A stretch of DNA of 64,000 nt from Nocardia suismassiliense (lineage in GTDB: Bacteria > Actinomycetota > Actinomycetes > Mycobacteriales > Mycobacteriaceae): the NCBI RefSeq assembly GCF_900269665.1, contig NZ_LT985361.1, forward strand, positions 8,326,390 to 8,390,389, in the 5' to 3' direction. The position numbers and the translations under genes are program-made. Below, in pieces: positions 8,068-16,797 of the stretch (positions within the stretch are counted from its first letter, which is position 1; each line of letters begins with the position of its first letter). The notes below the pieces were generated by a model. The model saw nothing but the letters and a program-made list of their open reading frames with translations, had not been told where the DNA came from and ran no database searches.

Positions 8068-9132
8068 CTACAGCCCGGCGTGCGAGAACAGGCCGGGTGA
8101 ACCGATGCCCTGTTGCTGCGGGGTCGCGGGCACGATGCGCTCGAACAGCGCCAGATAGTCGTCGATCATCCGGTCCGCGCTGAAGCGTGCCTGCACGTCG
8201 TCGCGGGCGGCGCTTCGATCGAGTTTCTCGAGCTCGGCTACCGCGGCCGCTGCCCCGTTGACGTCGGTCACCAGGAAGCCGGTGACGCCGTCTCGGATGA
8301 GCTCCGGCATCGAGCCCAATGGCGTTGCGATGACCGGTGTTCCGGTGGCGAGCGCTTCGACGACCGCGAGGCCGAACGGTTCGGCGAAGCCGATCAGGTG
8401 CAGCAGCGCACGGGCGCCGCCGAGCAGTTCGTCCCGGCGTTGCGGGCCCACCGGACCGACGTAGGTCACCGCGGCGTCGTCGAGGTGCGGTTCGACCGCG
8501 GTGCGGAAGTACTCCTCGTCCTGCACCACGCCCGCGATGATCAGCGGCAGCCCGGTGAGCCGCGCCACCTCGATGGCCAGGTGTGTCCCCTTGTCGGGAT
8601 GAATTCGTCCGAGAAAGAGCAGATATTCGCCGTGTTCGGGCCGAAAGGTGAACTGGGCGAGATCGATACCGTGATGAATTGTCGCCGCATAGTTCAGCGT
8701 GGGGTGCCGGTCCGCATCGCTGATCGCCACATAGTGCGCGATATCGTCGAATGCTTGATACACCGGCACGATATTCGGCGAGGAAAAGCCGTGAATGGTG
8801 GTGACCACCGGGGTCGACACCAGGCGACTGTAGGTCAGCGGCATGAAATCGAAGTGGTTCGCCAGCACATCGAACTCACCGGCCTGCCCGAAAGCCGTCG
8901 AATTGTGCAGCGCCTCAGCGACTTTCGCGTCCGAACCCGCGGTTTCCGCGTACCCGGACGGCACCGGCGAAACCAGCTTCGCGGAGGTCTCGGAGTCGGC
9001 CGTGGCGAACAGGGTGACGTCGTGTCCGCGCGCGACGAAACCCTCGGCCAGCGTGGCGGCGATGTGCTCCCACGGGCCATAGTTCTTCGGTGGCGTACGA
9101 TGAGCGACCGACGCGATTACGCCGATTTTCAT
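8068..9132 (-). CDS. Family 4 glycosyltransferase (GT-B fold)
   Basis: The 354-residue GT-B enzyme begins KIGVIASVAHRTPP, contains a GPWEHIAATLAEG helix that binds the diphosphate region, and has a C-terminal nucleotide-sugar domain with LLFLGRIHPDKG and the E-x7-E motif in EPFGLAVVEALATGTPVIAT. Family 4 enzymes are retaining glycosyltransferases; donor and acceptor cannot be read from the sequence. The ATG at 9132 starts the first beta strand; upstream codons from 9159 lack conservation. It is divergent from an alpha/alpha-barrel protein gene (9489) with a glycosyltransferase-like relic between them. Confidence 0.85.
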   Translation of the reverse strand: MKIGVIASVAHRTPPKNYGPWEHIAATLAEGFVARGHDVTLFATADSETSAKLVSPVPSGYAETAGSDAKVAEALHNSTAFGQAGEFDVLANHFDFMPLTYSRLVSTPVVTTIHGFSSPNIVPVYQAFDDIAHYVAISDADRHPTLNYAATIHHGIDLAQFTFRPEHGEYLLFLGRIHPDKGTHLAIEVARLTGLPLIIAGVVQDEEYFRTAVEPHLDDAAVTYVGPVGPQRRDELLGGARALLHLIGFAEPFGLAVVEALATGTPVIATPLGSMPELIRDGVTGFLVTDVNGAAAAVAELEKLDRSAARDDVQARFSADRMIDDYLALFERIVPATPQQQGIGSPGLFSHAGL

Positions 9133-9373
9133 ATAATCCTCGATTACTGGCGAATTCACCGCCGAGAGCCGTCCCGGAACGGGCGGACTTTGATGCCCCT
9201 ACTCTATCACGGCAGTTATGCGCCACCTGAGTGTTACCATCGAGGCCCAGTGGTCGATCCGCCCGTGTCGTGTTCCGGACCGGATTCTCGAGCGCTCCAG
9301 CGCAGCACGATCAGCCGATCGAGTGGCTGGGCAGACAGCGGCACCGGCGGCGCTGACTCGAATCAGGGGAAGG

Positions 9374-9433
9374 CTGACGATAGAAGCCGTCGCAGCGGGT
9401 AAACCGGTGGTATCGACGGACTTTCCGCACGCA
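9374..9433 (+). pseudogene. Relic of a second family 4 glycosyltransferase
   Basis: Read in the + frame, this stretch encodes LTIEAVAAGKPVVSTDFPHA, the C-terminal nucleotide-sugar motif of family 4 glycosyltransferases (E-A-x-A-x-G-x-P-V-V). Neither side continues as a glycosyltransferase: upstream residues are Arg/Ala-rich and featureless, and downstream the frame turns basic and runs into the next gene. I read it as the surviving core of a deleted gene that once preceded the alpha/alpha-barrel gene at 9489. The 9133-9488 gap (356 bp) otherwise holds only promoters I cannot place. Confidence 0.6.
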
Positions 9434-9488
9434 AATACCATGCGCTTGCCGCAGAGACGCGACAAGCCGATGCGAAGTTGGCTACAGC

Positions 9489-10499
9489 ATGAGCGAAACC
9501 ATCACCATCTCCTACGCCCACCTGGTACGACTCAGTGACGACGTCGGGATCTTCGAACACGCCAGGCTCACCACGCCGCGGCACGAGAACGGTTACTGCG
9601 TAGACGATGTCGCGCGGGCCCTGGTCGTGGTGGCCCGCGAACCCGAGCCGACCGAAGAGCTCAACGCGCTCGCGCAGGTGTACGCGCGCTTCGTCGTCGA
9701 GGCGCTCACCGAGGACGGCCGCTGCCACAATCGCCGTGGCAAGGATCTGAACTGGCAGGACGAACCGAGCGTCGAGGATCATTGGGGCCGCGCCCTCTGG
9801 GCGCTGGGCACCGCCGCCGCCCGCAGGCCCGACCTGGCCGAAAAGGCGTTGGCGCACTTCACCATCGGCGCCAGGCAGCGTTCCCAGTTCCCGCGGGCGA
9901 TGGCCTTCGCCGCACTCGGCGCGGCCGAGGTGCTGCACGCGAACCCCGGAAATCTCCCGGCGCAAGCATTATTGGCCGATACCGCCGCCCTGATCGGCCC
10001 GCCGACCCGCCGCCTCGACTGGCGGTGGCCCGAGCCCAGGCTGCACTACGCCAACGCCGTGCTGGCCGAAGCGCTGCTGGTGGCCGGTGCCGCACCGGAC
10101 CAGAACCGCACGCACGCCGACGGATTGGCGATGCTGCGCTGGCTGCTGGAGATCGAGACCGCGGGCGACCACCTGTCGGTCACCCCGATCGACGGCTGGG
10201 CGACCGGCGAGAAACGTCCCGGCTTCGACCAGCAGCCGATCGAGGTCGCCAGCCTGGCCGATGCCTGCGCCCGCGCCTACGACGACACCCGCGACCAGCG
10301 GTGGCGGGACGCGGTCATGTTGTGCGAGGCCTGGTTCCGTGGCGAGAACGACGTCTCGACGCCGCTCATCGACCCGAGCAGCGGCGGCTGCTGCGACGGG
10401 CTGGAACCCACCGGACGCAACGAGAACCAAGGCGCCGAAGCGACGCTCGCCATGCTGTCCACCATGCAGCAGGCCCGTCGCCTGCAAGTGGCCGAGTGA
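9489..10499 (+). CDS. Glycosyltransferase-associated alpha/alpha-barrel protein
   Basis: The 336-residue protein has no signal peptide and reads as an (alpha/alpha)6 barrel of the glycosidase-like type: an early ENGYCVDDVARAL segment with paired acidic residues, WGRALWALG, then DWRWPEP and a late GCCDGLE. Similar proteins are often annotated as glycosyltransferases because they sit beside family 4 glycosyltransferase genes. A carbohydrate-active role is inferred from this fold and context; no activity can be assigned. It lies directly after the glycosyltransferase relic, which suggests that it has lost its usual upstream partner. Confidence 0.65.
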   Translation: MSETITISYAHLVRLSDDVGIFEHARLTTPRHENGYCVDDVARALVVVAREPEPTEELNALAQVYARFVVEALTEDGRCHNRRGKDLNWQDEPSVEDHWGRALWALGTAAARRPDLAEKALAHFTIGARQRSQFPRAMAFAALGAAEVLHANPGNLPAQALLADTAALIGPPTRRLDWRWPEPRLHYANAVLAEALLVAGAAPDQNRTHADGLAMLRWLLEIETAGDHLSVTPIDGWATGEKRPGFDQQPIEVASLADACARAYDDTRDQRWRDAVMLCEAWFRGENDVSTPLIDPSSGGCCDGLEPTGRNENQGAEATLAMLSTMQQARRLQVAE

Positions 10500-10629
10500 C
10501 GGAGGCCGTGGATCGGCCCCGGCCGCCTGCAGGTGGGTGAAAACCGAGCGCTGTACGGTTTTCGAATCGGACCCGCGCCCGAGGTCCAGCACACACTTCG
10601 CATGAACAGCCGGCGCAGAGGAGACGACG

Positions 10630-11547
10630 ATGACGTGGTGGCGCAGGCTGACGGCGGCGACTGCGGTGGCAGGGGTTGTCTGCGCACTGGGTGTCTCGGG
10701 TGCGCAGGCCGCTCCCGAGCCCGGCGGTCTCGGCAGTGGAAGCGCGGTCGGCAAGGACCCGGACGGCAGCACGCCACCCGGAGGCGCCAATGACTGGGCG
10801 TGCCGTCCCACCCCGGCCCATCCGCGACCCGTGGTGCTGGTGCACGGCACCTGGGGTAACCAGAACGACTGGGACGTCCTGGGCCCGCAGCTGAAAGCCG
10901 AAGGCTACTGCGTCTTCACGCTGAACTACGGCCGCGACACGTCGAGCGTGCTCGGCGCGCTGCGGGGGATGTACGGCACCGGCGACATCGGTTCCTCGGC
11001 CGGTGAACTCGCCGCGTTCGTAGACCGGATCCGCGCCGCCACCGGCGCGGCGAAGGTCGACCTGGTCGGCCATTCGCAGGGTGCGGTGATGTCGCGCCAG
11101 TACCTGCGGTTCGGCGAGGGTACCGACACGGTCGGCCGCCTGATCTCACTCGCGGGCACCAACCACGGCTCGACCATGCGCGGTGTCGCGACGCGGCTCC
11201 CGCCTGGCAGCACCGCCGGTCTCTCCGTCGCACTGCCGCCGATCGCCGGAGTCGCTGCCGCACAACAGCTCGTGGGCAGCGACTTCATCCGGAACCTCAA
11301 CGCCGAAGGCGACACCGTGCCGGGCATCGACTACACGGTGATCGCCAGCACGCACGACGACGCTTCCGCCCCGTCGGAAGCCACTTTTCTCCAGGCCGGC
11401 CCCGGTGCGACGGTCGACAACGTCTGGGTCCAAGACTTCTGCGCCACCGACACTTTCGATCACGGCACCCTGCCTCAATCCCCCACCGTCGCCTACATCA
11501 TCAAGAAGGCGCTCGATCCGAGCTACGTCGGCACCGCGTGCGGTTGA
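10630..11547 (+). CDS. Secreted alpha/beta-hydrolase lipase/esterase
   Basis: The 305-residue protein has a Sec signal peptide (basic MTWWRRL, hydrophobic core, cleavage near AQAAP). The mature part has an oxyanion-hole loop VLVHGTWGNQNDW, the nucleophile elbow GHSQG, and a likely catalytic histidine in FDHGTL near the C terminus. This is the pattern of secreted actinobacterial triacylglycerol lipases. Several cysteines (NDWAC, GYC, DFC, TAC) may form disulfides. GAGGAGA upstream fits the ATG at 10630. It is convergent with the MFS efflux gene, with a hairpin between them. Confidence 0.85.
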   Translation: MTWWRRLTAATAVAGVVCALGVSGAQAAPEPGGLGSGSAVGKDPDGSTPPGGANDWACRPTPAHPRPVVLVHGTWGNQNDWDVLGPQLKAEGYCVFTLNYGRDTSSVLGALRGMYGTGDIGSSAGELAAFVDRIRAATGAAKVDLVGHSQGAVMSRQYLRFGEGTDTVGRLISLAGTNHGSTMRGVATRLPPGSTAGLSVALPPIAGVAAAQQLVGSDFIRNLNAEGDTVPGIDYTVIASTHDDASAPSEATFLQAGPGATVDNVWVQDFCATDTFDHGTLPQSPTVAYIIKKALDPSYVGTACG

Positions 11548-11559
11548 TCCGAAAAAGCA

Positions 11560-11591
11560 CCGGGCGGTAGAGCTTTCGCCTTACCGCCCGG
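11560..11591. terminator. Bidirectional hairpin between lipase and MFS genes
   Basis: CCGGGCGGTA (11560-11569) and TACCGCCCGG (11582-11591) form a perfect 10-bp stem with a 12-nt loop, 13 bp after the lipase stop and 14 bp from the stop of the convergent MFS gene. An A-run on the left and T-rich sequence on the right suit termination in both directions. Confidence 0.75.
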
Positions 11592-11604
11592 GGTTCTGTT
11601 GCTG

Positions 11605-13236
11605 TCAGCTCCGATCCGAGACCAGCCGTGGATCCGGATCCTCGTCCTTCGCTGAGGCAGTCCGGTCCGACTCCTCTTCTATCACCGCTTCGCCGCGAGC
11701 GACCATACCCGCCTCATCGGAGAGCTTCAGCTGCGGAATGAACAGCGCGAGCAAGAAGATGATGACGCCACCGGGAATCAGGTACCAGAAGCCGGGGACC
11801 AGCGCGTCCACGTAAGCACCGACAATCGCGTCGTGCAGCCCATCGGGCAGGTTCTTCACCACCGAGGGCACCAGCGCCCCCGGATCGAGCTTCGCCGCCA
11901 TGACCTCCGGACCGTGCGACGTGAACGCGTCGGTGAGGCCCTCGGTCAGCCGGCTGGTGAAGATGGAGCCGAAGATCGCGACACCGATCGCACCACCCAT
12001 CTCGCGGAAGTAGTTGTTGGCACTGGTCGCGGTGCCGATCTGGTTGGGCGTCACGGCATTCTGCACGACCAGCACGATGATCTGCATGATCAGGCCGAGG
12101 CCGGCGCCGATCACGAAGAGCATCGCCGACACCACCCACATCGCGGTGTGCGCGTCGAGCCGGGTCAGCCACAGCAGGCCCGCGAGCATGAACAGCGCGC
12201 CGAGCGGCGGGTAGACCCGGTAGCGGCCAGTCTTGGTGATCGCCGCCATCGAGCTGATCAGCGTGAGCATCATGCCGAGCATCATCGGGATCAGCAGCAG
12301 ACCCGACACCGAGGCGGACAGGCCGGTGGCCATCTGCAGGTAGGTCGGGATGAAGCCGATCGCGGCGAACATGACCAGGCCGACCAGCAGGCCGATCACC
12401 GAGGTCAGCACGAAGGTGCGGTTTCGGAACAACCACAGCGGCAGCATCGGCTCCTCGGCCCGCGCCTCCACCATGACGAAGGCGGCCACCACGACCACCA
12501 GCGCGGCGATCATCGCCACGATCGTGGTCGAACCCCACGCGTACTGCTTGCCGCCCCAGTCGGTGATCAGGATCAACAACGTTGTCGCCGAGGACATCAG
12601 CACCACGCCGAGGTAGTCCGGCTTGGTCTTGGGCCGATGGCTGGGGACGCTCAGGTAGCGGAAGGCGATGAACAGCGCCGCGAGACCGATCGGCACATTG
12701 ATCCAGAAGCACCAGCGCCAGCCGAGCGTATCGGCGAAGAAGCCGCCGAGCAGCGGTCCGGCGACCGAGGTGACACCGAAGACGGCACCCATCGGCGCCA
12801 TGTACTTGCCGCGGTCCTTGGCGGGCACCACATCGGCGATGATGGCCTGCGCCAGGATCATCAGGCCGCCACCGCCGACGCCCTGCAGGCCACGGAAGAC
12901 GATGAACTCCCAGAAGCTGGTCGAGGCGGCGGCGCCGACGGATGCGGCGGTGAACGCGGTCACCGCGAACAGGAAAAGCCAGCGCCTGCCGAACATGTCG
13001 CCGAATTTGCCGTAGATCGGCATCACGATGGTGGTGGCCAGCAGGTACGACGTCGCGGTCCAGGCCATGTGCGAGACGCCGCCGAGCTCGCCGACGATGG
13101 TCGGCATCGCGGTGCCGACGATCATCTGGTCCAGGCTGGCCAGGAACATGCCCGCGATGAGCGCGGAGAAGATGAGCCAGATTCGCTTCTGGGTCAGGAC
13201 AATGGGGGTAGGCGGCGAGTCAGCCGTGGTGGTCAT
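11605..13236 (-). CDS. MFS multidrug efflux transporter, DHA2 (EmrB/QacA) family
   Basis: The 543-residue protein has about 14 predicted membrane segments. It carries the MFS loop 2-3 motif GKFGDMFGRRW and the antiporter motif in GPLLGGFFADTLGWRW. It begins after a short hydrophilic N terminus (LTQKRIWLIFSALIAGMF). DHA2 proteins export drugs or lipophilic cations using the proton gradient. It is 12 bp downstream of a tetR gene with AGGAG before its ATG, so it is almost certainly repressed by that TetR protein; the exported compound is unknown. The C-terminal tail is acidic. Confidence 0.9.
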   Translation of the reverse strand: MTTTADSPPTPIVLTQKRIWLIFSALIAGMFLASLDQMIVGTAMPTIVGELGGVSHMAWTATSYLLATTIVMPIYGKFGDMFGRRWLFLFAVTAFTAASVGAAASTSFWEFIVFRGLQGVGGGGLMILAQAIIADVVPAKDRGKYMAPMGAVFGVTSVAGPLLGGFFADTLGWRWCFWINVPIGLAALFIAFRYLSVPSHRPKTKPDYLGVVLMSSATTLLILITDWGGKQYAWGSTTIVAMIAALVVVVAAFVMVEARAEEPMLPLWLFRNRTFVLTSVIGLLVGLVMFAAIGFIPTYLQMATGLSASVSGLLLIPMMLGMMLTLISSMAAITKTGRYRVYPPLGALFMLAGLLWLTRLDAHTAMWVVSAMLFVIGAGLGLIMQIIVLVVQNAVTPNQIGTATSANNYFREMGGAIGVAIFGSIFTSRLTEGLTDAFTSHGPEVMAAKLDPGALVPSVVKNLPDGLHDAIVGAYVDALVPGFWYLIPGGVIIFLLALFIPQLKLSDEAGMVARGEAVIEEESDRTASAKDEDPDPRLVSDRS

Positions 13237-13248
13237 GTGGCACGTCTC

Positions 13249-13875
13249 CTAATTTCCGTCGTCGGGCTTGTCGAACAGCCGGGCGGCCATCGCGCAGTGC
13301 TCGTGTATCGCCGCGGTCAGCGATCTGCTGGTGTCCTCGGCCGAGGACATCACCGCCCGGGTGGTGATCGCCGTCATGACTCCCGCTGCGAGCGAGGCGA
13401 ATTCGGCCGAGACCGGTTCGCCCGCCCGCGCGGTGAGCAGTTCACCGACCAGGGCCTCCTGGCGCACACCCGCCGCCATGAAGCCCGCCAGCACCCGCGG
13501 CTCGGCTTTGATGAGCTCTACTACCAGCGAAATCGCTTCGCGCACTTCCTCTTCCGGCGCGAAGGAGGCGGCGAAGAGCCAGGTCAGGTCGTGCATCAGC
13601 ATGCCGCTCGGCCCACCGGCGATGAACGTTTCCCGGGCTTCCGGGGTACCGATCTCCTCGATCGGGCCGACCAACGCGTCGAGCTTGGTGTCGTAGTAGT
13701 TGAAGAACGTGCGCGGCGAGACCCCGACGACCTTGGCGATGTCTTCGACGGTGGTCGCGTCGAACCCGCGCTCGACGGCCAGCCGCCGCGCGGCCATACA
13801 CAGGTCGAGCAGGGTTTGGCGTTTCTTCTGGGCGCGGAGCCCGACCGGGGACTCCGCGGGGGTGGACGGTGGCAT
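13249..13875 (-). CDS. TetR-family repressor of the downstream efflux gene
   Basis: The 208-residue regulator has a TetR helix-turn-helix near residues 17-62 (RGFDATTVEDIAKVVGVSPR, then TFFNYY). The C-terminal ligand domain is helical and of usual length. ATG at 13875 is preferred over TTG at 13881. It is the first gene of a two-gene operon with the DHA2 pump. The upstream 45 bp (13876-13920) is unusually AT-rich and contains repeated TGCAA/AATTT words, the likely promoter-operator, although I could not settle one dyad. Confidence 0.85.
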   Translation of the reverse strand: MPPSTPAESPVGLRAQKKRQTLLDLCMAARRLAVERGFDATTVEDIAKVVGVSPRTFFNYYDTKLDALVGPIEEIGTPEARETFIAGGPSGMLMHDLTWLFAASFAPEEEVREAISLVVELIKAEPRVLAGFMAAGVRQEALVGELLTARAGEPVSAEFASLAAGVMTAITTRAVMSSAEDTSRSLTAAIHEHCAMAARLFDKPDDGN

Positions 13876-14029
13876 GGCCAAAATTTAACACAAACTGCAA
13901 AATTTCAGACAGTGCAATATTCTGTGATGGTGCTCACCCCCACGGCTCGGCCCGGCCTCGAAGGAAGGTCCACCCGGCCGCGCCATGGAGCGTGAATAGC
14001 CAAGCTGCACAGCCGATTCAGTGTGGATG

Positions 14030-16753
14030 TCAGTCGAAAAGCGGCAGTGCGGACAACTCGGTGCGCGAGGCGACGCCGAGCTTGGGGTACGCCTTGTAGA
14101 GATGGTGGCCGATGGTGCGCGGGCTGAGAAACAGCTGCGCGGCGATATCGCGATTGGACATGCCCCGGCCGGCCAGCCGCACGATCTGCAGCTCCTGCGG
14201 GGTGAGCGCGGCCAGAACGCCGGGCGGGCGGCTGGTCGGCACGGCCGCACCACTGGCATCGAGTTCGCTGCGGGCACGGTCGGCCCACGGGGTCGCACCG
14301 AGCCGATCGAAGGTCTGCACCGCGGCCCGCAAATGCGTGCGCGCCTCGATGGTGCGGCGCCCGCGGCGCAGCCACTCGCCGTACAGCAGTTGGGTACGCG
14401 CCCGCTCCACTGGGCGGGCCTGATCGTGCAGTTCGAGTGCGGCGAGGTAGTGCGCGTCGGCAGCGTCGTCGGTCGCGAGCAAGGCCAGACAACGCTGCAC
14501 GAGCGCGTCGATCCACGGTTGCCCGGCATGCGCGGCCCAGCCGGTGAATCTGGCGAAAGCCGCTGCGGCACGGTCGGGTTCGCCGATCCGTACCGCGGCC
14601 TCGACCAGATCGGGGGTGCAGCGGATGACCGGCAGCCGATACGGCATCGCGTTGCGCACCACCTCTTCGAGACGGCACAGCGCCGCCTCCGCGCGGCCGT
14701 ATCCGAGATCGAGCAGGCTCAGTCCCCACTGCACCCCCGGCGACCCCAGGGCACTCCCGTTGGCCGTGCCGAAACCCGCCTCGGCGGCCGACCGGCAGGC
14801 TTGCTCATCACCTTGTAGCGCAGCGAGATTCACCAGGATGGAGTTGGCCTGGGCGTGCCAACCAGGTTGCCCGGTGTCCAGCGCGATCTGCGCCGCCTCC
14901 GTCGCGTTCGCCTGGGCGTCGGCGTATCTGCCGAAGAAGAGCTGCGTGGTCGCCAGATAGGTCAGCGCGGGTGACAGCAGGCCGATTCGTCCATGGTTGC
15001 GCAGCAGCGCGGCCACCGAGGCCGCCAACTCGTTGCTCTCGGTGTCCGCACCGGCGGCCAGGCTCGCACTGCCGGTCAGAATGATGCCGCGCAGATCATC
15101 GGCCCTGATCCGGCGTGCGGCGGCGGCCACCTCGGGCAGCGGGGGCAGATCGGTGACCGGGCGGCCCAGCGGCAGCCGGGTGAGCCAGATCAGCAACTGG
15201 CACACGGGGGCGAGCGGATCGGCGGCAGGCAGGCTCAGCGTCGCCAGCCGCTCGGCGGTCCGGTCGAGCAACACCGAATCGCCGGACTGCCAACTGATGT
15301 GCCAAGCCAGAAAGATCATCTCGGTCAGACGCGACTGCGCGCTCGGGTCGTCCTCGGCCACGATCAGATCGATGCCCGTGCACAACAGTGCGTGCGCGCT
15401 GCGTAACGCTCCCGTGCCGAAGTCCGCGGCCGCGCGCAGCGCGAGCAGCCGGGCCCGCAGCACCATGCCCGCACCGTCCTCGGGCACCGACTCGGCCAAC
15501 GCACGGGCCCGGTCGAAATCGCCCATCTCGTTGGCGGCCTCGGCGGCCAGCGTCAACCGCCGCGACCTGGCCGCCGGGTCCGCGGTCAGCTGGCTCGCCC
15601 GTTCGTATGCCGCCGCGGCCGCGGCGTGGCCATTGCGCCGGCCCGCACGCGCCGCGGTGTTCTCCAGCACCGCCGCCACCCCTTCGCTGGGGCCGGTGGC
15701 CGCCGCGGCCAAATGCCAAGCGCGGCGGTCGATATCGTTCGAGCCGTCCAGCGCCGCGGCAAGCGTGCGATGCACCGCGAGGCGGCCGCTCACCGGTGCG
15801 CCCTGGGACACCGCCGCACGCACCAGCGGGTGCCGGAACGTCACCATGTGATCGGCGATCCGGATCAGGCCGGCCTGCTCGGCGGGCACCAGATCGGCGA
15901 GACCGAACCCGAGCAGCGCCGCGCTGCGCAACACCAGATCGAGGTCACCGGTGTCCTCGGCCGCGACGAGCAGCAGCGTCCGGGTCGCCTCGGGCAGTTT
16001 GCTCACCTGGCCGTAGAAGGCGGCCTGCAACCGGGTGGTCAGCGGGAGCGCGAGCGGCCGCCTGGCCCCCGACAGCTCGACCGCGAACGCGGCCGGAAGT
16101 TCCAGCAGCGCAAGGGGATTGCCGCACGCTTCGGTCAGCACCCGGAACCGGACGGTGGGCGTCAGCTCGTTGCCATGCCGGTCCAGCAGGTCGACCGCGT
16201 CGGTCTGCGCCAGCCCGGTCACCGTCAACTCGGGCAGGCCGGGCGCCGAGAACGCGGTCTCGCCGTCCCGCGCGGCGAAAAGGACCGCAACACCCTCGGC
16301 ATGCAATCGTCGCGCGGCGAATACCAGCGCCTCCGCCGACGCGCGGTCCAGCCACTGGGCGTCATCGATGACGCAGAGCACCGGGGTCTCCTCGGCCAGC
16401 TCGGCGAGCAGGGAGAGCACCGCGAGACCGACGAGCAGCCGCTCGGTCGACGGCACCGACACCAGTCCGAACGCACCCTCCAGCGCCCGCCGCTGCGGTT
16501 CCGGCAGCGCCTCGATCCGGTCCAGGCACCGTCCGAGCAGCATGTGCAGACCGGCGAACGGCAGTTCCGCCTCGGATTCCACACCGGTGCCGCGCAACAC
16601 CCGCATGCCGTCGGTGGCCGCCGCGTAATCGAGCAATGCCGTCTTGCCGATACCCGGCTGTCCGCGCAGCAGCAGCGCGCCGCTGGCCCCGGCCTTGGCC
16701 TGACTCAACAAACGATCGATGACCGCCAGTTCCTCGATACGTCCGTAGAGCAT
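14030..16753 (-). CDS. LAL-type LuxR-family ATPase transcriptional regulator
   Basis: The 907-residue protein is a large ATP-binding LuxR regulator. The N-terminal AAA/STAND ATPase module has Walker A GQPGIGKT (about residue 31) and Walker B VLCVIDDAQWLD (about residue 130). A long central helical, TPR-like region follows, and the C-terminal LuxR helix-turn-helix runs from LTPQELQIVRLAGRGMSNRD to SPRTIGHHLYKAYPKLGV. LAL proteins act as ATP-dependent activators of catabolic or secondary-metabolite genes. It lies beside the secreted serine hydrolase gene on the same strand and near dgdA; whether it controls them is unknown. Confidence 0.9.
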   Translation of the reverse strand: MLYGRIEELAVIDRLLSQAKAGASGALLLRGQPGIGKTALLDYAAATDGMRVLRGTGVESEAELPFAGLHMLLGRCLDRIEALPEPQRRALEGAFGLVSVPSTERLLVGLAVLSLLAELAEETPVLCVIDDAQWLDRASAEALVFAARRLHAEGVAVLFAARDGETAFSAPGLPELTVTGLAQTDAVDLLDRHGNELTPTVRFRVLTEACGNPLALLELPAAFAVELSGARRPLALPLTTRLQAAFYGQVSKLPEATRTLLLVAAEDTGDLDLVLRSAALLGFGLADLVPAEQAGLIRIADHMVTFRHPLVRAAVSQGAPVSGRLAVHRTLAAALDGSNDIDRRAWHLAAAATGPSEGVAAVLENTAARAGRRNGHAAAAAAYERASQLTADPAARSRRLTLAAEAANEMGDFDRARALAESVPEDGAGMVLRARLLALRAAADFGTGALRSAHALLCTGIDLIVAEDDPSAQSRLTEMIFLAWHISWQSGDSVLLDRTAERLATLSLPAADPLAPVCQLLIWLTRLPLGRPVTDLPPLPEVAAAARRIRADDLRGIILTGSASLAAGADTESNELAASVAALLRNHGRIGLLSPALTYLATTQLFFGRYADAQANATEAAQIALDTGQPGWHAQANSILVNLAALQGDEQACRSAAEAGFGTANGSALGSPGVQWGLSLLDLGYGRAEAALCRLEEVVRNAMPYRLPVIRCTPDLVEAAVRIGEPDRAAAAFARFTGWAAHAGQPWIDALVQRCLALLATDDAADAHYLAALELHDQARPVERARTQLLYGEWLRRGRRTIEARTHLRAAVQTFDRLGATPWADRARSELDASGAAVPTSRPPGVLAALTPQELQIVRLAGRGMSNRDIAAQLFLSPRTIGHHLYKAYPKLGVASRTELSALPLFD

Positions 16754-16797
16754 TGCTGGACGCTACCTATCCACGAGCGCCGAGTCCGCAGGCAGTG

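Noticed and set aside
11833..13995. 720-residue open frame on the + strand opposite the MFS and tetR genes
   Set aside because: It is His/Arg/Gly-rich shadow coding opposite clear membrane and regulator genes; no domain or ribosome site supports it.
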